This document shows, one piece after another, positions 16,088 to 23,718 of a DNA stretch of 64,000 nucleotides. Source of the DNA: an uncultured Dehalococcoidia bacterium (GTDB taxonomy: Bacteria > Chloroflexota > Dehalococcoidia > Lucifugimonadales > UBA3495). The notes under the pieces were generated by a model. That model saw nothing but the letters and a program-made list of their open reading frames with translations. It was not told the origin of the DNA and searched no databases. A program made the translations under genes and the position numbers. Where the stretch lies: positions 137,029 to 201,028 of the forward strand of contig OX638345.1 of assembly GCA_951813535.1 (NCBI GenBank), read 5' to 3'. Within the stretch, counting starts at the first letter, position 1, and every line of letters begins with the position of its first letter.

Positions 16088-16819
16088 GTGGTCACCGACG
16101 GGACATCCGACCTTGACTTGCTGCGGCATGGGGAGATCCTGAGCTGCGACCTGACGCGGCAGGGTTCCAACTACACCTACCTGGCCGAGATTTCGCTGCA
16201 CGATCGGTACGCCCTGGCCATCTACAAGCCCAAGCAGGGCGAATGGCCCCTGTGGGATTTCCCCTCCGGTACCCTCTACAAGCGCGAGTACGCCGCCTAT
16301 CTGCTCAGCCACATCCTGGGTTGGGACTTCATCCCGCCCACCATCATTCGCGAAGGCCCGGGCGGAATTGGTTCGGTCCAACTCTATGTGGACCACAACC
16401 CCCGGGAAAACTACTACACCATCACCCGTGAGGAGTTGAGCGACTGCGACGCCGATCAGCTGCGCACCATCTGCTGCTTCGACCTGGTTGCCAACAACAC
16501 CGACCGCAAGCCAGAGCACGTCCTCCGCGCACCAGATAGCAAGTTGTGGGGCATCGACCACGGCCTGACCTTCCATGCGGACACCAAGATCCGCACCGCC
16601 ATCTGGGATTTCGCCGACGAACCCATTCCCGATCGCCTGCTGGAACCCCTGCGCAGCCTCTGCGGGCAACTGATTGCTCCCGTCGGCGAGGTCGCGGAAC
16701 TGGTGTCGCTTATGGATGCCGCCGAGGTCCGGGCCCTGATGCAGCGGCTGCAGTGGGTGCTGCAGGAAGGTACCTACCCCGGCCTCCCGGGGTATCGCCG
16801 GCGCCGACGACGGGACTAG
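16088..16819 (+). CDS. SCO1664 family (PI3/4-kinase-like) protein
   Basis: A 243-residue protein with the SCO1664 pattern: GSNYTYLAEI and ALAIYKPKQGEWPLWDFPSGTLYKREYAAYLLSHILGWDFIPPT (about residues 46-88, including a nucleotide-binding-type Lys), VANNTDRKPEHVL and WGIDHGLTFH, which resemble the catalytic HxxDN and DHG segments of phosphatidylinositol-kinase-like folds. It starts with GTG 16088, 24 bp after DUF3090, clearly one operon. Its end overlaps the oppositely oriented HAD gene by 4 bp. Substrate and activity are unknown. Confidence 0.85.
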   Translation: MVTDGTSDLDLLRHGEILSCDLTRQGSNYTYLAEISLHDRYALAIYKPKQGEWPLWDFPSGTLYKREYAAYLLSHILGWDFIPPTIIREGPGGIGSVQLYVDHNPRENYYTITREELSDCDADQLRTICCFDLVANNTDRKPEHVLRAPDSKLWGIDHGLTFHADTKIRTAIWDFADEPIPDRLLEPLRSLCGQLIAPVGEVAELVSLMDAAEVRALMQRLQWVLQEGTYPGLPGYRRRRRRD

Positions 16820-17478
16820 CTTCCCTCCGCCAGCAACCCGTAGTCGAAGTGCTCCAGGTTCTCGATGATCACGTCCGCCGCCGAGAGATCCAGGTGGCGC
16901 GTGGAATCGGTCAGCGTGCAGACCGTATAGGCCCCCGATCCGCTGGCGGCCGCCAGGCCAATCGGGGAGTCCTCGATGGCCACGCAATCCGTCGCCTCCA
17001 GCCCCAGCAGCCGCGCGGCCTTGATGTAGATGTCCGGAGCCGGCTTGCCGTTTTCGATGTCGTCTCCGCCCAGCGCCACCGGGAAGGCATCGGAAAGCCC
17101 GATCACCGACAGCTTCAGGTTCACCCACTCCCGCAGGGATGACGACGCCACGGCGATGGGCAGACCCCGTCGCTGCGCTTCCGCGATCAGCTCCCGCACT
17201 CCCGGCCGCGCCACCAGGTCCGAGCGCAGCACGTCCTTGACCACCTCGTTGTAGCCGGCCAGCAGCTCCGCCGGTGTCTGAGGTATCCCGCGCAGCTCCT
17301 TGACCCGCACCCAGGTCTCCTCCACCGTCGTGCCCAGCAGGTGGCGGTTGTTCTCCTCTTCCGTGATCGGCGCCGCGCCGCAGCGTTCCACCATCACGTT
17401 CACCGCCTTGTGGAACAGCGGCTCGCTGTCCACCAGCACCCCGTCCATGTCGAACAATATCCCCTTGTAACCAGGCAT
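16816..17478 (-). CDS. HAD-superfamily phosphatase / beta-phosphoglucomutase-like
   Basis: A 220-residue HAD subfamily IA protein. Motif I is FDMDGVLVDSEP (about 8-19) with two catalytic Asp residues, motif II VASSSLREW (about 110), motif III Lys in NGKPAPDIY, and motif IV IEDSPIGLAAA. The alpha-helical cap after motif I matches beta-phosphoglucomutase and related sugar-phosphate phosphatases. The exact substrate cannot be inferred. It is convergent with the DUF3090-SCO1664 operon with a 4-bp overlap of the coding ends. Confidence 0.88.
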   Translation of the reverse strand: MPGYKGILFDMDGVLVDSEPLFHKAVNVMVERCGAAPITEEENNRHLLGTTVEETWVRVKELRGIPQTPAELLAGYNEVVKDVLRSDLVARPGVRELIAEAQRRGLPIAVASSSLREWVNLKLSVIGLSDAFPVALGGDDIENGKPAPDIYIKAARLLGLEATDCVAIEDSPIGLAAASGSGAYTVCTLTDSTRHLDLSAADVIIENLEHFDYGLLAEGS

Positions 17479-17608
17479 CTCGCGGTCGATCTCCCATCTC
17501 TGTCGTGTCTCACGCGTGCGCGCGTGTGCTTGCCTTGACTTTGCAACCCCGTACCGGGCGCGAGACCAGGGACGCCACCCACCGAACTTGCATCAACAAT
17601 CTATCGGG

Positions 17609-17995
17609 TTAGCGCCCGTTGTTTTGGACACCAGCGTCGTGCTCTTTTGCGCGGCGTTGCTCCAGGACTTGCTCGAATAGCGAATTGTCGTTGCTCACGA
17701 GGCGTACGGCCTCCGCCCTTTTGTCCGCATTCCTCTCGTCCAGGAGTTTTATGATTGTTGCTATCCCGTAAAACACCGCCCTAGCTCCTCCAATTACCAA
17801 TAGATCAACGGATACTGCCAAGCTTCCGTAAATTATTGCACTGATACTGACGAAGTTCGCTAGCTCATCAAAATCTGCGCTACCGGTCCGCCAACGCGTT
17901 ATTAGCCAGGTGGTGAGCGCGATACCGAATGGCGACACCAAGAAGTGCAACCGCAGCAATCTATCCGGCGCAAACCACCGACGCCATCGTTCCAT
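17609..17995 (-). CDS. Small membrane protein of unknown function
   Basis: A 128-residue protein with two hydrophobic segments, about residues 14-34 (LHFLVSPFGIALTTWLI) and 47-80 (FVSISAIIYGSLAVSVDLLVIGGARAVFYGIATII), and a charged C-terminal tail of about 40 residues predicted to be helical and cytoplasmic. I do not recognise the family. Composition is AT-richer than that of the adjacent mod genes. No partner gene is adjacent on the same strand, apart from possible read-through from the mod operon. Confidence 0.55.
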   Translation of the reverse strand: MERWRRWFAPDRLLRLHFLVSPFGIALTTWLITRWRTGSADFDELANFVSISAIIYGSLAVSVDLLVIGGARAVFYGIATIIKLLDERNADKRAEAVRLVSNDNSLFEQVLEQRRAKEHDAGVQNNGR

Positions 17996-18111
17996 GCCGC
18001 CATTATATCAAGGAGCCCAGTCACACCGCCCGACTAATGTCGAATATCACCACCGCCAGATTGCTGTATCGCACACGAAATTGCACGTCCGAATTCGCCG
18101 GACCTGCTCAC

Positions 18112-19233
18112 TCACTCGCTCAGCAGGAAACACGACGACGCCTTGAAAATCGCCCACAGCGGCAGACCCGGGCCGATGCCCATCGCCTCCATCGACGTCC
18201 CCGTGATGTGGCACCGCAGCGGCACGCCGTCGCAGTCCAGCGTCACCTCGTACCCCGGCGGCCGCATCGTCACCGACGACACCACGCCGGACCAGGTGTT
18301 CCGGGCCGACGACTCCGGCAGCGGGCCCGCCGCCAGGATGATGTCCGACGCCCTGATTCCCACGGTCACCGGATCGCCCACCGCGCAGCCGTCCGCCAGC
18401 GGGGTCTCCAGCTGACGCTCGGCAGCCGCGCACACCATGGTGCCATCCTGCGGCAGCCGCGCCGTCACCCACATCTGCAGCAGGTTCTCCACGCCCACCA
18501 ACCGCGCCACGCGGCCCCGACCCGGCTGCTCCAGCGCCGTAAGCGGCGGCCCCGACGCCACGGTTACGCCGCCGTCGATGATCTGCACCTCGTCGCCCAA
18601 GGCCAGGGCCTCTTCCCGGCTGTGCGTCACCAGGATCACCGGCACGTCGAACTGCCGAACGGTCGCCCGCAACTCCGATCCCAGCTCACGCCGCAACTCC
18701 ATGTCCAGCGCGGCGAAGGGTTCATCCAGCAGCAGCAGGTCCGGCCTTGGCGCCAGCGCCCGGGCCAGCGCCGCCCGTTGCTGCTGCCCGCCCGAAAGCT
18801 GCCAGACCCGCCGGTCCCCGAGCCCGTCCAGCCGCAGCCGCTCCAGCAGTTCGGACACCCGTCGTCGGGCCGAATCGCCTCGCCGGTCCCGCAGGCCGTA
18901 GGCGATGTTCTGGCTCACCGTCAGGTGCGGAAACAGGTGGTTTTGCTGCGTGACGTATCCCACTGCCCGGCGGTGCGGCTCCACCCAGACCGGCCGCGCT
19001 CCGGCGCCGTTGCCGTCCTCGTACACCGTGCGGCCCGCTATGTCGATGCGCCCGGCGTCGGGTCGCACCAGGCCGGCGATGGTGCGCAATGCCGTGGTCT
19101 TGCCCGCCCCCGACGGCCCGAACAGGACCAGGATGCGCCCGGCGTCGACCTCGAAGGCAAGTTCCGTGCGAAAGTCGCCCAGGCTCACCGCAAAGTGGCC
19201 GGACGCGCCGTTGCTGCCGGTTTGCTCGCTCAT
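18112..19233 (-). CDS. modC: Molybdate ABC transporter ATP-binding protein
   Basis: A 373-residue ATPase. Walker A GPSGAGKTT at residues 39-47, Q-loop in VTQQNHLFPHLTV, signature LSGGQQQRAALARAL, Walker B LLLLDEPFAALD and the switch His in VTHSREEA are all intact. Residues from about 290 form the C-terminal molybdate-sensing TOBE/Mop-like domain (VGIRASDIILAA, ARNTWSGVVSSVTMRPPGYEVTLDCDG). ATG 19233 overlaps the end of modB by 4 bp, so translation is coupled; the longer upstream frame is only a shadow of modB. It energises uptake of molybdate or tungstate. Confidence 0.93.
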   Translation of the reverse strand: MSEQTGSNGASGHFAVSLGDFRTELAFEVDAGRILVLFGPSGAGKTTALRTIAGLVRPDAGRIDIAGRTVYEDGNGAGARPVWVEPHRRAVGYVTQQNHLFPHLTVSQNIAYGLRDRRGDSARRRVSELLERLRLDGLGDRRVWQLSGGQQQRAALARALAPRPDLLLLDEPFAALDMELRRELGSELRATVRQFDVPVILVTHSREEALALGDEVQIIDGGVTVASGPPLTALEQPGRGRVARLVGVENLLQMWVTARLPQDGTMVCAAAERQLETPLADGCAVGDPVTVGIRASDIILAAGPLPESSARNTWSGVVSSVTMRPPGYEVTLDCDGVPLRCHITGTSMEAMGIGPGLPLWAIFKASSCFLLSE

Positions 19234-20078
19234 GCCGTCGAACCCGTGCGCCGCAACAGCACGCTCAGCGCCGCCAGCGCCAGCGCGGACATCGCCAGCA
19301 GCAGCACCGCCAGCGCCAGCGCCGACCCCAGGCTCGACTCCATCGCCGTCATGATCGCCAGCGGCATGGTCTGCGTGCGCCCGGTCAGGTTGCCGGCGAA
19401 CATGATCGTCGCGCCGAACTCCGACACCGCCCGCGCCCAGGCCAGCGTAAGTCCGGTCAGCAGCGACGGCCAGGCCACCGGCAGCGTCAGCCGCCAGAAC
19501 GTCGCCCAAGGCGAAACCCCCAGCGTCTGCGACACTTCCTCGTAGGTCGGGTCGACGCCGGCGAACCCGATCCGCGCCGCCCGGATGTAGAAGGGCGCCG
19601 CCACGAACACCTGCGCGAAGATCACCGCTGCTGTAGTGAACGGCAGGGTCACGCCCAATCCGCCCAGAGCCGGCCCCAACAGGCCATTTCGCCCGAAGGC
19701 CATCAGCATCGCCACGCCGGCCACCACCGGCGGCAGCACGATGGGCAGCTCCACGAAGGTGTCGATCACCCGCAGCAGCGTCGACCGCCGGCGGGCCAGC
19801 AGCAGGGCAAAAGGCGTCCCCACCGCCACCACGACGACCATGCTCACCACGCTGGTGAGCACCGTGAGCCGCAATGCCTGGAGCACCAGTTCGCCGGTCA
19901 GTCCGGCCAGGAATCCTTCCTGCTGGCCCGCCCGCGCCAGCAGCGCCACGATGGGCAGCCCGATGAACAGCACGTAGACGACGGTCGCCGCCACGCCGGC
20001 GGGAGCCAACGCCCCCAGGGACGCCTGGTGTCGTCCGCCGTCAGTCCGGCCGTTGCCCAGCAGGAACCTCGGGATCAT
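19230..20078 (-). CDS. modB: Molybdate ABC transporter permease
   Basis: A 282-residue inner-membrane protein with about six spanning segments. The ATPase-docking EAA loop is visible as EEVSQTLGVSPWATFWRLTLPVAWPSLLTGLTLAWARAVSEFGATIMFAGN (about residues 180-230), which is highly typical of ModB. The first segment (PAGVAATVVYVLFIGLPIVALLARA) is preceded by a polar N-terminus of about 25 residues. It lies 3 bp behind modA and overlaps modC by 4 bp. Confidence 0.93.
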   Translation of the reverse strand: MIPRFLLGNGRTDGGRHQASLGALAPAGVAATVVYVLFIGLPIVALLARAGQQEGFLAGLTGELVLQALRLTVLTSVVSMVVVVAVGTPFALLLARRRSTLLRVIDTFVELPIVLPPVVAGVAMLMAFGRNGLLGPALGGLGVTLPFTTAAVIFAQVFVAAPFYIRAARIGFAGVDPTYEEVSQTLGVSPWATFWRLTLPVAWPSLLTGLTLAWARAVSEFGATIMFAGNLTGRTQTMPLAIMTAMESSLGSALALAVLLLAMSALALAALSVLLRRTGSTA

Positions 20079-20081
20079 CGA

Positions 20082-20963
20082 TCACTGTGGCGTTGACGGA
20101 GCAACGCTTCCGGTGGGCACTGGGTCGTGGCAGGGGCACGCGACGTTGGCCGGTGGCGCAAAGCCATAGTCCCGTAGAATGGCCTGCCCGTCGTCGCCCT
20201 GCACGAACGCAATGAAGTCCAGGGCGACCTGCGGATTGATGGCCTCCCCCAGGGCCGCGATGGGATACTCCGCCGCGGGGTTGAATTGCAGCGGAATTTC
20301 GATCACTCGAAATGAACCGTCGAGTTGCCCCGTCTTCGCGTCCGTCTCGTACACCATGCCAGCGTCAACCTCTCCCAGGGCAACCTTCTGCGCCACGGCG
20401 CGCACGTTGGTCTCGTGGGTCACCACGTTGGCCATCACGCTCTCGGCGAAGTCGTCGGGAAAATCTGCCGACTCCGCCATCAGGTCCAGCGTCGCCCGCG
20501 CGTAGGCGCCGGCCGGCACTTCCTCTGATGCGATGGCGATGCTCACCCCCGGGCGCGCCAGGTCGTCCAGGCTCGGCACGGCGTTTGAGCCGACCGGCGC
20601 GACTACCGCCAAACGGTTGGTGGCGAAGTATTCCGGGGTGTTCCCCAGCAGGTTCTCCTTCCTGATCGCCGCCATCTGCTCCCAATCGGCCGAGGCGAAA
20701 ACGTCCGCCCGCGCTCCGTGTTCCAGCTGGGTGCGCAACGCCTGGCTTCCCGCAAAGTTGAACGTCACTTTGACGCCGGGTTGGTCGGCCTCGAAAGCGT
20801 CAGCCACGGCGCGGAACGGCTCGCCCAGCGAAGCCGCGGCGAACACGGTCAGCATGTTCTTCGGCGCTGCGTCCTGCGATGCCGCGGCCGCGCACCCGCC
20901 GGCCATCACCGCCAGCGCCAATGCCGCCGCCGCCAGCGCCAGCGCAAGAAAGCCGGAGTTCAT
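20082..20963 (-). CDS. modA: Molybdate ABC transporter substrate-binding protein
   Basis: A 293-residue exported binding protein. The N-terminus has a hydrophobic signal (LALALAAAALALAVMAGGCAAAA) whose GGC resembles a lipobox, so a membrane-anchored lipoprotein is likely. The mature part shows ModA features: LTVFAAASLGEPFRAVADAFE with oxyanion-binding Ser, FNFAGSQALRTQLEHGARADVFASAD, and AQKVALGEVDAGMVYETDA. The C-terminal tail of about 20 residues is Pro/Ser-rich and unusual. It is the first gene of modABC and diverges from the Lin0512 gene. Confidence 0.93.
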   Translation of the reverse strand: MNSGFLALALAAAALALAVMAGGCAAAASQDAAPKNMLTVFAAASLGEPFRAVADAFEADQPGVKVTFNFAGSQALRTQLEHGARADVFASADWEQMAAIRKENLLGNTPEYFATNRLAVVAPVGSNAVPSLDDLARPGVSIAIASEEVPAGAYARATLDLMAESADFPDDFAESVMANVVTHETNVRAVAQKVALGEVDAGMVYETDAKTGQLDGSFRVIEIPLQFNPAAEYPIAALGEAINPQVALDFIAFVQGDDGQAILRDYGFAPPANVACPCHDPVPTGSVAPSTPQ

Positions 20964-21000
20964 CGAGCCAGGAATCCTCGTCGGTCACGCATAGAGGTGA

Positions 21001-21006
21001 ATTATA
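21001..21006 (-). promoter_or_regulatory. -10 box of modABC promoter
   Basis: On the minus strand TATAAT (21001-21006) lies 38 bp before the modA ATG. A weak -35 (CAAGTC) sits 16 bp further upstream, a pattern that often goes with an activator or repressor. Confidence 0.5.
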
Positions 21007-21020
21007 GCAACGGGCCCGCC

Positions 21021-21049
21021 TTGACTTGCCACAGGCGCTGCCGTTAAAT
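21021..21049 (+). promoter_or_regulatory. Sigma70-type promoter of the Lin0512 gene
   Basis: TTGACT (21021-21026), a 17-bp spacer and TTAAAT (21044-21049), about 78 bp before ATG 21127. It is nearly back to back with the modA -10, so the two directions may compete. Confidence 0.5.
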
Positions 21050-21126
21050 GGCCCAACGGCGGCGCCGAAGTCTGCGGACTGCCGCCTTCCCCTTGCAAGA
21101 CCAGTCGACCGTTAGGAGGTCACCAA

Positions 21127-21471
21127 ATGGCTCTCGTGCGTTGCGTTACCGAAATGGGCATGGGCGTGGATGTCCATGGCCTGGATTACACCCTCGCGGC
21201 CAAGCGGGCCGTATTCGATGCCATCCACCACAGCAGCCTCGGCTTCGCCCGCCTGGTGGACGCCACCGCCGACGATATGACGGTCAACGTCACCATCGGC
21301 GCGCCCCATCCCGAGAAGGTCAACGCTGACGAGGTCGCCGACTCGCTGCCCCACGGCCGCGCCAACGTGGACGTCGTCGTGGGCGGCCTCCAGCTGCTCA
21401 ACGAGGATGGCAGCGACGGCACGCTGATCGCCAACGCCATCATCACGGTCAGCATCGAGGACGGCAAGTAG
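21127..21471 (+). CDS. Lin0512 family protein
   Basis: A 114-residue protein of the Lin0512 family: GMGVDVHGLDYTLAAKRAVFDAIHHSSL (about 11-38), then VNVTIGAPHPEKVNADEVADSLPHGRANVDVVVGGL, and a terminal IANAIITVSIEDGK. Length equals the usual family length. AGGAGG lies before the ATG. The function is unknown; the fold is expected to be a small alpha/beta dimer. It is followed after 12 bp by a YkgJ-type protein, probably on the same transcript. Confidence 0.85.
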   Translation: MALVRCVTEMGMGVDVHGLDYTLAAKRAVFDAIHHSSLGFARLVDATADDMTVNVTIGAPHPEKVNADEVADSLPHGRANVDVVVGGLQLLNEDGSDGTLIANAIITVSIEDGK

Positions 21472-21483
21472 CCGAAGTCCCCC

Positions 21484-21846
21484 GTGCCCGATCTGACCTT
21501 ACTGCCCGAAGAAGCCAGCCGCATCTGCATGACAGAGTGCCACGCCATGTGCTGTCGTGGCCCCATCATCCTGCGGCTGGAACCGGACGAGGTCACCGGC
21601 TTCTATCGCCGGGCCGCCGATCTGGGTACCGAAGCCCGGATCAGCCGCGCCCCTGACGGCGGCGGCAACGTGCTGTTCCTGGATCAAGAGCGGGAGTGCT
21701 GCCCCATGCTGGACACGGCCACCTCCGGGTGCCGCATCTACGACCAGCGCCCCCGCGTCTGCAGGGAGTTTCCCCGCAAGCGTGAGCCCGGCTGCGCCAT
21801 ATCCGAGTGGATTACGCCGGAACCGGAACCCGACCAAACACCGTAG
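21484..21846 (+). CDS. YkgJ-type cysteine-cluster protein
   Basis: A 120-residue protein starting at GTG 21484. It has the CxxCxxCC-like metal-binding cluster pattern of YkgJ/UPF0153 proteins, here arranged as CMTECHAMCC near residues 15-24, then ECCPML near 77 and GCRIYDQRPRVCREFP near 87-101. The cluster probably binds zinc or iron; the role is unknown. The last 35 bp overlap the end of the SGNH gene on the other strand. Confidence 0.8.
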   Translation: MPDLTLLPEEASRICMTECHAMCCRGPIILRLEPDEVTGFYRRAADLGTEARISRAPDGGGNVLFLDQERECCPMLDTATSGCRIYDQRPRVCREFPRKREPGCAISEWITPEPEPDQTP

Positions 21847-22825
21847 CCGCCACCTTCGCCACGAAGTTCCGCCCCATGGCCTGGTAGCCCTCGGCGTCCG
21901 GATGCAGGTCGTCGGGCAGCATGTGGGCCATCTCCGGCCCGAAAAGTTCCAGCCCGTCCACGTAATGAAGGTTGCGGTCGCCCCGCGCCTGCATCAGCGC
22001 GGTCGCCTCGGCGACCTCCGCGCGCATCGCCGACAGGGTGAACCCAACGGGGTTCTCCGTGTCCTCCCGCCACGCTGAGAAGATCGGCGATATGATCGCC
22101 AGCGGCGTGTCGGGGTGTTTCTCCCTCAGGATGTGCACGAAGCCGATGACGGCCGGCATGAACGTGCGCAGGCCGATGCTGGCCGCGGTGTACATGTTGA
22201 TCCCAACCTTCATCGTGAGATAGTCGGCCGGCAGGTCCCGCATCATCCGTGCCACCATGGGCTCCAGGTGACACCCCCCGCCGTAGCCCAGGCAGGTCAG
22301 GTTCAGATCGCTGGCCCGCGCGGCGACGGCCGGCCAGGTCAGGCTGGGGCTGGCCGCCGTGCGGCAGTGGGTGATGGAGCTTCCGTAGGTCACCCAGCGC
22401 GGTCGCCGGTCGTCATAAGGCTCCACGCCGGCACCGTCCGAAACTTCCAGGCGCCGCAGCCGAAACTCGCCGTGTTGCGGCAACCACAGCTCCACCAGCT
22501 TCTCGCCGCCCGGCAGCCTCTCAAACCGGAAGCCGTCGCGTCCTTCCAGCGCGGCCGAGCCGTGGAACTCCCCGTCGCAGTAAAGATCAATCGCGCTGGA
22601 CTCCCCCGTCGGGACCACCGAGCCAGCCACAATTTCGGTGTCGCTGCGGAAGGCAATGCGCACGCCCGCCGGCATCGCCGCCCGCTCGCGCAATGCGTCA
22701 GGCGGAAACAGCGAACGGTCCTCATAGGGGATGCGCCACGGCATCCGCCATTCAGCAGTGTCGTGAAAAGAAATCGCCCCCTGCCAGGTCAGCCGGGGGT
22801 CGTCAGGTTGGATGGTTTGAGGCAT
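21812..22825 (-). CDS. SGNH/GDSL-family hydrolase
   Basis: A 337-residue protein. Residues about 1-140 form a beta-rich N-terminal domain; the SGNH catalytic domain follows, with YGSSITH (nucleophile Ser), GYGGGCH as the Gly block, KVGINMY as the Asn block and DDLHPDAEGY with the Asp-x-x-His dyad. Such enzymes are esterases or carbohydrate deacetylases. No signal peptide was seen. ATG 22825 is preceded by GGAGG. The end overlaps the YkgJ gene tail to tail by 35 bp. Confidence 0.85.
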   Translation of the reverse strand: MPQTIQPDDPRLTWQGAISFHDTAEWRMPWRIPYEDRSLFPPDALRERAAMPAGVRIAFRSDTEIVAGSVVPTGESSAIDLYCDGEFHGSAALEGRDGFRFERLPGGEKLVELWLPQHGEFRLRRLEVSDGAGVEPYDDRRPRWVTYGSSITHCRTAASPSLTWPAVAARASDLNLTCLGYGGGCHLEPMVARMMRDLPADYLTMKVGINMYTAASIGLRTFMPAVIGFVHILREKHPDTPLAIISPIFSAWREDTENPVGFTLSAMRAEVAEATALMQARGDRNLHYVDGLELFGPEMAHMLPDDLHPDAEGYQAMGRNFVAKVAATVFGRVPVPA

Positions 22826-22838
22826 GGTGGTCCTCCGT

Positions 22839-23279
22839 TCACGTTGCGCTGGTTTCCGCAAAGGGGTTCCTGATGGTCAAGCCTTCTACCCGTTGGCCGT
22901 TCTGCATATCCTCGCTGTACAGGGTGGTGCATCCCGCTCCCAGCGCCGCCGCCACGATCAGCGAATCATAAAAGCTGAACCCGTATCGCGCCCGGATACC
23001 CAGCCCGTGGCGATAGAGCTCCGGTGTTGGGATTATCCGGTTAATCCGCCACATGGGAATCAATATCTCATCAAGAAATTGCCCCACTCGCTGGTAGTTT
23101 ACTCCCGTCCTCCTCCCAATGACGTTCAACGTTTCCTGAACGACTTGGTAGCTGATGCAAGCGGTGCGGTTGTTCATGTTGTCCAGAACCAAGTCGTTGG
23201 CCCGCAAATACTTTTCCTCTTCGGTCCGCTCGAACAGATAAACAAAAATGTTCGAGTCGAGAAAATTTTCAGCGGGCAT
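22839..23279 (-). CDS. PIN-domain ribonuclease toxin (VapC family)
   Basis: A 146-residue PIN protein: FLDSNIFVYLFE (residues 6-17) holds the first Asp, SYQVVQETLNVI the conserved Glu, and YGFSFYDSLIVAAALGAGCTTLYSEDMQNGQRVEGLTIRNPF (about 98-140) the remaining Asp/Glu positions of the Mg-dependent active site. It overlaps the upstream antitoxin gene by 11 bp. VapC toxins cleave tRNA or rRNA unless bound by VapB; the specific target is unknown. Confidence 0.88.
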   Translation of the reverse strand: MPAENFLDSNIFVYLFERTEEEKYLRANDLVLDNMNNRTACISYQVVQETLNVIGRRTGVNYQRVGQFLDEILIPMWRINRIIPTPELYRHGLGIRARYGFSFYDSLIVAAALGAGCTTLYSEDMQNGQRVEGLTIRNPFAETSAT

Positions 23280-23538
23280 TCATCTCGTCCCGCGTGGGCT
23301 TGGGGCCGCTGGTGTCAATGTACTTGCGTAGCTCTTGAATCGTAGCCATCGCCCGTTCCACCTGCGCTTTGTGCAACGCTGGAGCGTCGGCGATTGCCTG
23401 CTTTGCCGCCTCTTCGCCGCCCAGATAGTCCACCATCCACTGGTGAAATAGCTCGTTTAAGCCGGTCTTTTCTTCCAGCGCCCTGCATCGCAGGGCGTCC
23501 ACCAGGCTACTGTCAGCGTATAGGATTACCTTCTCCAT
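23269..23538 (-). CDS. Antitoxin of the vapBC module
   Basis: An 89-residue protein. The N-terminus MEKVILYADSSLVDALRCRALEEKTGLNEL fits a ribbon-helix-helix DNA-binding domain, and the C-terminal helical part ending GPKPTRDEMNAR would wrap the toxin. ATG 23538 has GGAGGG just upstream; the longer frame is not needed. Being first and overlapping the PIN gene by 11 bp fits a self-regulated toxin-antitoxin operon. Confidence 0.78.
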   Translation of the reverse strand: MEKVILYADSSLVDALRCRALEEKTGLNELFHQWMVDYLGGEEAAKQAIADAPALHKAQVERAMATIQELRKYIDTSGPKPTRDEMNAR

Positions 23539-23718
23539 GGTGCCCTCCGTTGCCGTGGCTCTCGTCGCTCCATTATATATACAAAACCGCCCCGCCCCGG
23601 GTTCGAAGCGCCCCGCCAATCTGGAACTGCCCCGCCTTTTCAAGTATCATTGCGGAAATCAACCAGACTGCACTCGCATTCTCCTGAAACCGAACGCTCC
23701 TGAGCTAGGAGGATAGCC

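Noticed and set aside
15929-17497. Leftward 522-codon frame across SCO1664 and HAD genes
   Set aside because: It is a mix of shadows in two different genes; both real genes have diagnostic motifs.
17929-19545. Long rightward frame (538 codons) opposite modC/modB
   Set aside because: Arg/His/Pro-rich composition typical of a reverse-strand shadow; the mod genes on the other strand are certain.
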